Shown: positions 13,934-18,766 of the stretch, in pieces
Position numbering within the stretch: the stretch's first letter is position 1
Layout: each line of letters opens with the position of its first letter
Assembly: GCA_003490145.1 (NCBI GenBank)
Contig: QULQ01000025.1
Coordinates: forward strand, 1-18,766
DNA from: Lachnospiraceae bacterium OM04-12BH
Lineage (GTDB): Bacteria; Bacillota; Clostridia; Lachnospirales; Lachnospiraceae
Direction of reading: 5' to 3'
DNA length: 18,766 nt
Program-made: the position numbers and the translations under genes
The notes under the pieces: model-generated
Seen by the model: only the letters and a program-made list of their open reading frames with translations
Told to the model about the DNA's origin: nothing
Database searches by the model: none

Positions 13934-14786
13934 GAAAAAGAAATTACTGTCAAAACAGACAGCCAGAATACGCGGATGGATACAGGCAGCTGCCACGCTG
14001 CTTACCAATATCCACCTCCCTAATTTGTTTATGGGAAAAATATACCAAGGCAAGGCAAAAACAATATGCGTACCAGGATTAAACTGTTATTCCTGCCCTG
14101 CTGCGGCAGGTGCATGTCCAATCGGTGCCTTCCAGGCAGTTGTCGGATCCTCCAGCTTTAAATTTTCGTACTACATAACCGGATTTTTTATTTTGCTCGG
14201 TGTGACACTTGGAAGATTTATATGTGGTTTTTTGTGCCCGTTTGGATGGTTTCAGGATTTGCTGCACAGGATCCCCGGCAGGAAATTCTCCACTGCCAGA
14301 CTGAAGCCGTTAAGATACCTGAAATATATCATCCTTATTGTTTTCGTTATACTTCTGCCAATGCTCATAACGAACTCCGTAGGAATGAGTGATCCGTTCT
14401 TCTGTAAGTACATTTGTCCACAGGGTGTTCTGGAGGGGGCTATCCCGCTTTCCCTTGGAAATGCTGCCATACGGTCTGCACTGGGAAAACTTTTTTCTTT
14501 TAAATGCCTTATTCTGATCACGGTGGTTGTACTGAGTATTTTGTTTTACCGGCCCTTCTGTAAATGGCTTTGTCCTCTTGGCGCAATCTACTCATTGTTT
14601 AATAAAATCAGCTTTCTTCGTATTAAGGTTGATAGCAGCAGATGTGTCGGATGTAACCAGTGTTCAAAGGCATGTAAAATGGATGTGGAGGTATGTAAGA
14701 CTCCAGATCATCCGGAATGTATACGGTGCGGGGCATGTATAAAGGCTTGTCCAAAGGCTGCAATCTATTACAATTTAAAGGAGTAA
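13917..14786 (+). CDS. NapH/YccM-like 4Fe-4S membrane protein
   Basis: This 289-aa polyferredoxin-type membrane protein probably moves electrons between the cytoplasm and the outer face of the membrane. It has a cysteine cluster at C51/C57/C60/C67, then about four helices. It has three CxxxCP motifs: CGFLCPFG (103-107), CKYICPQG (163-167) and CKWLCPLG (215-219). A C-terminal ferredoxin-like pair follows, with C243/C246/C249/C253 and C268/C271/C274/C278. No flavin or haem motif is seen. The start may be GTG 13917, or TTG 13926, which is better spaced from GGAG at 13912-13915. It overlaps the CXXC peptide gene, and the TlpA-like gene follows after 6 bp. Its electron donor and acceptor are unknown. 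Confidence 0.88.
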   Translation: MSELDKKKKLLSKQTARIRGWIQAAATLLTNIHLPNLFMGKIYQGKAKTICVPGLNCYSCPAAAGACPIGAFQAVVGSSSFKFSYYITGFFILLGVTLGRFICGFLCPFGWFQDLLHRIPGRKFSTARLKPLRYLKYIILIVFVILLPMLITNSVGMSDPFFCKYICPQGVLEGAIPLSLGNAAIRSALGKLFSFKCLILITVVVLSILFYRPFCKWLCPLGAIYSLFNKISFLRIKVDSSRCVGCNQCSKACKMDVEVCKTPDHPECIRCGACIKACPKAAIYYNLKE

Positions 14787-14792
14787 TCATTC

Positions 14793-15707
14793 ATGAAAAC
14801 AAAAAAGACATTTATTTCTATTTTTACACTCTGCATAGCATTATCTCTTACGGCATGTAATGAAAAAACCGCTGCAGATACAGAAAAACCGCAGGATACC
14901 CAGACCGAATCCGGCACAGGAGCTGCTGATGCTTCCAGCTCTCTGCTGAATGACCTCTATCAGCAGGAAAACCAGCTCTTTGCAGATCATGAGGATGTTT
15001 GGAACAAGGTATTTGGCATGATGAGCAAAGACACTACTGATCCAGATGGAAATTATGCTGATTTTCTTTCTGACACCATCGAAGCAAATAAGGCTTCCTT
15101 CACAGATGACGAACTGAAAATACTCACTGACGATATTGGAACGATACGAAAAATTGAGGAGCAGATAGCTGAAATTGAAAAAAAGAATACCTCATCCGGT
15201 GACACTGACCAGAATAACAATTCTGAAGCGGCATCTCCCTTCAAAAATTTCTCCGGTCAGGATTTTGATGGTAATTCTGTTAATGAAAGCCTGTTTTCCG
15301 GGAATTCAGTAACTGTTATCAATTTCTGGTTTTCCGGCTGCAAGCCCTGTGTTGCCGAGTTATCTACGCTTGATGAATTGAACAATGCGATCAGCCCAAT
15401 GGGAGGTGAGGTAGTAGGCATCAACACAGACACCTTCGATGGAAACGAAGCTGCTATGAAAGAAGCGGCAGCGATTCTCGAAAGCCAGGGTGCCACGTAC
15501 CGCAATCTTTCCATTGACTCTGCTTCAGATGCAGGTAAATATGCCTCCGGTATTATGGCATTTCCCACAACAATATTAGTTGACAGAAACGGTAATATCG
15601 TGGGTGAGCCATTGCTTGGAGGGATCGATAATCCGGACAGCTATGATGCCCTCATGAAGCAGATCCAATCCGTGATTGATGCTGACAATGGAGAGAAACA
15701 GGACTAA
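14793..15707 (+). CDS. TlpA/ResA-like thiol-disulfide oxidoreductase lipoprotein
   Basis: This 304-aa extracytoplasmic protein has a lipoprotein signal ending LTAC with C22 as the lipidated residue. A charged low-complexity linker follows, then an alpha-helical region (about 50-132). A redoxin/thioredoxin-fold domain follows from about 148, with the active site FWFSGCKPCVAEL (C183, C186) and the cis-proline region AFPTTILVDRNGNIV. It would reduce or oxidise surface thiols, fed by the polyferredoxin membrane protein upstream. That pairing is inferred from the 6-bp gap between the genes. AAAGGAG precedes the ATG. Its TAA overlaps the stop codon of the convergent MocR-type gene. Confidence 0.9.
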   Translation: MKTKKTFISIFTLCIALSLTACNEKTAADTEKPQDTQTESGTGAADASSSLLNDLYQQENQLFADHEDVWNKVFGMMSKDTTDPDGNYADFLSDTIEANKASFTDDELKILTDDIGTIRKIEEQIAEIEKKNTSSGDTDQNNNSEAASPFKNFSGQDFDGNSVNESLFSGNSVTVINFWFSGCKPCVAELSTLDELNNAISPMGGEVVGINTDTFDGNEAAMKEAAAILESQGATYRNLSIDSASDAGKYASGIMAFPTTILVDRNGNIVGEPLLGGIDNPDSYDALMKQIQSVIDADNGEKQD

Positions 15708-16780
15708 GCTCTGCGCTTCCGCCGCACCCTGTTGATATGCCGTTCATAATCTCCGCTTTTCAAAAGCTCTGCCAGTACATACTGTTCAAACAGCGGTACC
15801 GGACAGGAATAAAACCCAAGCTTTTCCTCAAAAGCATCCACAAGCTTTTCCGGAAGCACCATATATCCGATACGTACTGAGGGGGCAATGGTCTTTGAGA
15901 AGGTATTCATATAGATCACGTTCACACCCTTTGCCAGCGAAAAAAGAGAATCCTCCGGCTTGCTGGACACCGTCAGCTCCGAATCATAATTATCCTCCAC
16001 GATCACTGCATCCCTCTGCGCCGCCCAGTACAGATATTCCCGTTTCTGGGAGATCCCGATGGTGATACCGCTGGGATAGCTGTGAAAGGGCGTCACATGA
16101 AGCACCCTCGCCTCTGTTCTGGCAAGCTCTGCAGACGGAATTCCGTCTGCAGAAAGAGTCAGTGGATCGCAGACAATCCCCATGGATTCGTAGACTCTCC
16201 TTATCTTTTCATAGGAAGGGTCTTCAATACCGAAAATACATCCCGCACCAAAAAACTGAGCCACCATCCCATAGAGATATTCCGCACCGGATCCGATAAT
16301 GATCTGTCTTGGCTGCACCTGGATCCCGCGGCTCCTGCCAAGATAAGAACAGATCGCTGTCCTGAGCTCCTGACACCCTCTGTTTGGTGATTTTACCAAA
16401 ATCTCTTCGCCATAATCCAGCAGCACCCTGCGCATGGTCCTGGCCAGCACACTGAAGGGAAACTCTCCCACATGATGCATACTTAAGTGTGCCCTTGGCA
16501 GCTCCTTCTGCCGGATTTCCGGATTCACCTGGAAATCCGCTTCCCGGTAGATCACATAATAGCCGCTCCGCTGTCTTGCTTCTATATATCCTTCATCATT
16601 TAACAGGTTCATGGTATGCTCTACGGTCACAAGACTTATCCCCGTTTCCGCCGCAATGATCCTTTTGGAAGGAAGTCTGCTGCCATAAGGGTATACGCCC
16701 GCCACGATGTCCTGCACAAAGTGATTATATAACTGGATATAAGCCTGCACCCCACTGTCTTTTGTAATTGAATAATTCAT
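15704..16780 (-). pseudogene. MocR/PdxR-type GntR-aminotransferase regulator, C-terminus missing
   Basis: This 358-aa product has an N-terminal GntR winged helix (about 10-75, with GSRLPSKRIIAAETGIS and GYIEARQRSGYYV). A fold-type I aminotransferase domain follows from about 105. EDNYDSE (262-268) contributes the PLP-binding aspartate and tyrosine, and the Schiff-base lysine is K296 in NTFSKTIAPSVRIGYM. Members usually have about 450-480 residues. Here the frame ends RRKRRA at 15704, where the convergent TlpA gene stops, so about 100 C-terminal residues that close the aminotransferase fold are absent. It is probably non-functional as an aminotransferase-type sensor, though the DNA-binding half is intact. 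Confidence 0.88.
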
Positions 16781-16793
16781 CTGGTCTTATTAG

Positions 16794-16866
16794 AAACTCC
16801 TTATTTGGTTATTTCGATATTACCAAAGTAATTGTATCCTTGATTCAACACTTTGTAAAGGAGTTT
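16794..16866. repeat. Spaced 9-bp inverted repeat around the MocR upstream region
   Basis: AAACTCCTT (16794-16802) and AAGGAGTTT (16858-16866) are perfect inverted copies enclosing the candidate operator. On the plus strand the second copy resembles a ribosome binding site but no gene follows closely. The remaining 16867-17043 shows only A/T-rich DNA leading to the IS fragment. Confidence 0.4.
16804..16827. promoter_or_regulatory. Candidate operator upstream of the MocR-type gene
   Basis: TTTGGTTAT and ATTACCAAA form an inverted repeat with one mismatch, separated by TTCGAT, 24 bp before the start of the regulator gene. MocR-type regulators often bind near their own start, so autoregulation is plausible. 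The site is seen; the binding is inferred. Confidence 0.4.
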
Positions 16867-17043
16867 ATTGCCAGCCCCTAAAAACAAACCTGAATTATTC
16901 ACCGAACAGCAACAACTGCTGAAATCAGCATAGTTACTGTATTTTAATTGAATATTGCTTTTCACTCATTTAGTGAACAGAAAAAGACCACTATCTATGA
17001 TAAAACTTAGGTGTCGAATCCAAATCAAAGAAAGGGTCTCTCT

Positions 17044-17214
17044 ATGGATAATTTAAACACCGTAAGCTTAGAAAGAAATGGCCAAATTAAAATTAATTTC
17101 GATGGAGGCGATTTATCCTCTGATGCAGGACTTTTCCTATTTAAAGAATTCCTGTTTAAGATTGGAGCCATTAAACTCATCCATTGTATGTTCAAAACCA
17201 ATGATACTACATGA
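17044..17214 (+). pseudogene. IS1380-family transposase, N-terminal fragment
   Basis: The 56-aa product begins MDNLNTVSLERNGQIKINF and continues with GGDLSSDAGLFLFKEF, the conserved N-terminus of IS1380-type DDE transposases. It ends FKTNDTT at a TGA where a full protein would continue for about 350-400 more residues. AAAGGG precedes the ATG, so the original start survives. The catalytic residues and the right end of the IS are gone, so it cannot move itself. Confidence 0.8.
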
Positions 17215-17233
17215 TCCATATCCATAGCCTTAA

Positions 17234-17425
17234 TTATCGAAAAGTTGTATCCTTTTTATCCCTGTCGGGATTTCCGTGGTTCTGTTCGGCATTCTCCCTG
17301 AAATCCTTTGTGACCGGATAGCAGACATCCTGATAAATCGGTTTGCCGTGCTCGTCCACCTGCTTTGTTTTATAAGAAGGCATTGATACAAAGATTTTCT
17401 CTTTACCCTGAAGGATGTTTGGAAT
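17234..17425 (-). pseudogene. SpoVG-like protein fragment from a conjugative element
   Basis: The frame, open at its 5' side, reads NILQGKEKIFVSMPSYKTKQ and then EHGKPIYQDVCYPVTKDFRE, ending at TAA. This is the second half of the SpoVG-like proteins carried by Tn1549-type elements, where the VSMPSY and YPVTK segments are conserved. The start and first half are missing. It is joined in a different frame to the VirB4-like fragment just upstream, so the two were fused by deletion. Confidence 0.65.
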
Positions 17426-17564
17426 ACTTATTCCTGCTTACTTCAAAAATACCGTTTTCAGACACCGCCATAATCTCTATGGTTTCCTGAATGGATTTCG
17501 GTGTCTTGTACAAAGGCTCACTTGCCTTTTTCAAGAGCTTAAATCCGTCCGTAAATAAACCCAT
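17403..17564 (-). pseudogene. VirB4-like (CD1110-type) conjugation ATPase, N-terminal fragment
   Basis: A 53-aa frame begins MGLFTDGFKLLKKASEPLYK and continues TPKSIQETIEIMAVSENGIF and EVSRNKYSK, the start of the VirB4-like ATPases of Tn1549/CTn4-type elements. Homology ends near 17418, where SpoVG-like DNA begins and shifts the frame to a TAA at 17403. The Walker motifs, far downstream in the full gene, are lost. It shows that a Tn1549-type conjugation region once lay here. Confidence 0.65.
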
Positions 17565-17593
17565 TGTCTCTAACCTCGCTTTCTTATCTGTGA

Positions 17594-17642
17594 AAGCCCG
17601 CCGGGAACATCACCCAACGGGCTTGTTCCCGACCTCACGGTC
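17594..17642 (-). promoter_or_regulatory. Interleaved hairpins, possible H-type pseudoknot, in the VirB4 fragment leader
   Basis: CGGGAACA (17602-17609) pairs with TGTTCCCG (17624-17631). AAGCCCG (17594-17600) pairs with CGGGCTT (17618-17624). The arms interleave, so both stems can form only as a pseudoknot, sharing one base. A GACC-GTGA-GGTC hairpin with a GNRA-type loop adjoins at 17631-17642. It lies 30 bp upstream of the VirB4-like start on the minus strand. No known RNA class is recognised. Confidence 0.45.
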
Positions 17643-17693
17643 AGATACATATGAATAGTTGTGTTTATCCTGCTAACACTAATGGTATATCCA

Positions 17694-17730
17694 TTGACTT
17701 CATAACAAAATTTATGTATAATTTTGTTAT
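17694..17730 (+). promoter_or_regulatory. Promoter and operator of the toxin-antitoxin operon
   Basis: TTGACT (17694-17699) and TATAAT (17717-17722) are separated by exactly 17 nt. A perfect 11-bp inverted repeat, ATAACAAAATT/AATTTTGTTAT (17702-17712 and 17720-17730, 7-nt centre), spans the spacer and -10. An antitoxin or antitoxin-toxin complex bound there would block polymerase, the classic autoregulation of YefM/Phd systems. Confidence 0.8.
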
Positions 17731-17749
17731 CAAACAAGGAGGTGTTTTT

Positions 17750-18013
17750 ATGCCAGCAATCAAATCAAGTGCTGATTTAAGGAATAATTACAATGAAATT
17801 TCTACATTTTGTCATAATTATCCTGAACCAGTTTTCATTACGAAGAATGGAAAAGGCGATCTTGCTGTTATGAGCATTGAAGCCTACGAAGAACTGACCA
17901 GCCGCTTTGAACTTTACAGCCAGATTAAAGAAGGAATGGACGATATTGCCACAGGCAATACAAGACCATTTTCCGAAGCTATGGCTGATATCAGGAGCCG
18001 CCGCAGTCGATGA
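17750..18013 (+). CDS. YefM/Phd-family antitoxin
   Basis: This 87-aa protein pairs a DNA-binding N-terminus (IKSSADLRNNYNEISTFC) with the Phd/YefM core PVFITKNGKGDLAVMSIEAYEEL and a flexible charged C-terminus. The C-terminus would wrap the toxin. The ATG at 17750 has AAGGAGG at 8 nt; an upstream frame extension lacks a ribosome binding site and crosses the promoter. It overlaps the toxin start by 4 bp (ATGA), so expression is coupled. It should neutralise the toxin and repress the operon through the palindrome upstream. Confidence 0.92.
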   Translation: MPAIKSSADLRNNYNEISTFCHNYPEPVFITKNGKGDLAVMSIEAYEELTSRFELYSQIKEGMDDIATGNTRPFSEAMADIRSRRSR

Positions 18014-18342
18014 GCTATCAGGTTCATATCACTTCCACCGCAGAACACGATATTATGCGTGCTACGGATTACATCGAATTTACCCTCAAAAATCCTGATG
18101 CCGCAGATAATCTGTTAGATGCTGCGACTGAACAGATAGGCTCACTAGCCGACCTGCCACAGAAGTTCCGTCTGGTAGATGATCTGGTACTGGCAAGCTG
18201 GGGCATTCGTTTTGTGATAATCAATAATTACCTTGCTTTTTATACGATTGATGAAGAAAAGCAGACTGTAATCATAGTCCGATTTCTCTATCAGAAAAGT
18301 AACTGGACTTCCATTCTTCGACAGGGATTTTCTCTCATTTAA
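18010..18342 (+). CDS. RelE/ParE-family toxin
   Basis: This 110-aa protein has the RelE/ParE fold pattern: an N-terminal strand YQVHITSTAEHDI, two helices with ATDYIEFTLKNPDAADNLLD and LADLPQKF, then the strands RFVIINNYLAFYTID and VIIVRFLYQKSNW. In this superfamily the toxin either cleaves ribosome-bound mRNA or poisons gyrase; the sequence alone does not decide. Coupling to a YefM-type antitoxin and the compact two-gene operon support a working module. All secondary-structure segments are present, and it ends just inside a terminator. Confidence 0.9.
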   Translation: MSYQVHITSTAEHDIMRATDYIEFTLKNPDAADNLLDAATEQIGSLADLPQKFRLVDDLVLASWGIRFVIINNYLAFYTIDEEKQTVIIVRFLYQKSNWTSILRQGFSLI

Positions 18343-18371
18343 GGAATCTGTTTTTATGCAGGTTCCTTTTT
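18341..18371 (+). terminator. Terminator of the toxin-antitoxin operon
   Basis: AAGGAATCTG (18341-18350) pairs with CAGGTTCCTT (18359-18368) with one G-U pair and an 8-nt loop. With the three following T residues, the pyrimidine end gives five consecutive T. It begins within the toxin TAA. It closes the operon tightly. Confidence 0.65.
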
Positions 18372-18590
18372 AGTGCATTGCTTTATAAGCCGCCATACCC
18401 GCTATCGCCAGCACAAACACGGCTGCCAGTCCAAACATCATATTTCTTGTCTTTTTCTTCATTTCTTCAAATTCCTCCTGTTTCTTTACTGCCGACTCAG
18501 ATGTTGTAATCTCTGATTGAGTTTTTTAGGTGCTTGGATAGATTTAGTTCTCGGTGCCCGTTTTGTCTTTTCGGTGCTCCAATTACTCAT
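18370..18590 (-). pseudogene. Small single-helix membrane protein gene split by a frame change at an A6 run
   Basis: The ATG at 18590 opens a frame reading MSNWSTEKTKRAPRTKSIQA and then PKK. It then shifts into 11 unrelated residues and stops at 18486. Slipping back by one base at the AAAAAA run (PKK codons, near 18520) gives TQSEITTSESAVKKQEEFEE, then MKKKTRNMMFGLAAVF and a hydrophobic helix ending AAYKAMH at TAA 18370. The joined product would be about 73 aa: charged head, one transmembrane helix. Alternatively the ATG at 18462, which has AGGAGG 10 nt upstream, makes a 30-aa peptide alone. No family is recognised. Confidence 0.45.
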
Positions 18591-18627
18591 TTTTATATTT
18601 TTTCGGTGTTCACAAGCACCATAAAAT

Positions 18628-18665
18628 AAAAAAATGCAACAATGAATTTTTACGATCATTGTTGC
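18628..18665 (-). terminator. Rho-independent terminator after the tRNA remnant
   Basis: On the minus strand GCAACAATGA and TCATTGTTGC form a perfect 10-bp stem with a 10-nt loop, followed by ATTTTTTTA. It lies 10 bp past the 3' end of the tRNA-like sequence, as expected for a tRNA gene terminator. It also insulates the small ORF downstream. Confidence 0.75.
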
Positions 18666-18675
18666 AAAAAATCGA

Positions 18676-18716
18676 TGTTCCTGGCGGGAATTGAACCCAC
18701 AACTAGCGCTTAGGAG
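18676..18716 (-). tRNA. 3' half of a tRNA, probably tRNA-Arg(CCT); likely att-site remnant
   Basis: Read on the minus strand, CTCCTAA (anticodon loop with CCT) is followed by GCGCT (3' anticodon arm). Then comes a T arm GTGGG-TTCAATT-CCCGC, the 3' acceptor strand CAGGAAC and an A discriminator. CCA is not encoded. The 5' half is not in the window: the bases upstream of the loop (TTGAA) do not pair with GCGCT and no matching 5' acceptor is found. Such 3' halves are typical of the distal att copy left by integrases that target tRNA genes. Confidence 0.6.
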
Positions 18717-18766
18717 TTCAAGTCACTACAGAAAATCTATGTTTTTCTTGGTCAACATAAGTCAAG

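Noticed and set aside
18676..18766. A complete tRNA gene at the right edge
   Set aside because: The T arm and 3' acceptor strand are good, but the upstream bases give no anticodon-stem pairing, D arm or 5' acceptor strand. Only the 3' half is supported.
1..18766. CRISPR array or defence system
   Set aside because: No regularly spaced repeats and no Cas, restriction or other defence proteins were seen apart from the toxin-antitoxin pair.

Overview
The window looks like an accessory region of a low-to-moderate GC Gram-positive anaerobe, most likely a gut Clostridia/Lachnospiraceae relative. The basis is protein style: Tn916-type Int/Xis, a BceAB-type ABC module, KtrAB-like potassium uptake, a CD1871A-family CXXC peptide, a lipobox-bearing TlpA-like protein, strong AGGAGG ribosome binding sites, and remnants of Tn1549/CD1110-type conjugative elements. 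The species is inferred, not seen.

Region 1 (1-8.4 kb, minus strand) is the integrase end of a Tn916-family element. It holds candidate Int arm sites, int, xis, an orf8-like gene and an orf7-like sigma factor. A hairpin-rich stretch follows, then cargo: HTH protein, response regulator, intramembrane-sensing histidine kinase, a small anchored protein, and a BceA/BceB-type transporter. This is the layout of a peptide-antibiotic sensing and resistance module. No conjugation genes are seen, so this is a remnant, a minimal element, or an element whose other parts lie elsewhere.

Region 2 (8.4-15.7 kb, mostly plus strand) starts at a broken MATE transporter fragment. It then runs KtrB/TrkH, KtrA/TrkA, a KdpD-like kinase interrupted by one in-frame TGA, and KdpE. 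A redox trio follows: a 46-aa CXXC membrane peptide, a NapH/YccM-like polyferredoxin membrane protein, and a TlpA-like lipoprotein. A tandem repeat over the ktrB promoter is a candidate KdpE operator. The block ends on a MocR/PdxR-type regulator that has lost its C-terminus, so it appears to have been inserted between, or to have replaced parts of, two older genes.

Region 3 (15.7-18.77 kb) is a mobile-element scrapyard. It contains the truncated MocR gene, an IS1380-type transposase N-terminal fragment, and a SpoVG-like fragment joined out of frame to the N-terminus of a VirB4-like ATPase. It also contains an interleaved-hairpin (possible pseudoknot) leader and an intact YefM/Phd-RelE/ParE toxin-antitoxin pair with a clear promoter/operator. 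The window closes with a small frameshifted membrane-protein gene, a terminator, and the 3' half of a tRNA that looks like tRNA-Arg(CCT), probably one end of an integration site.
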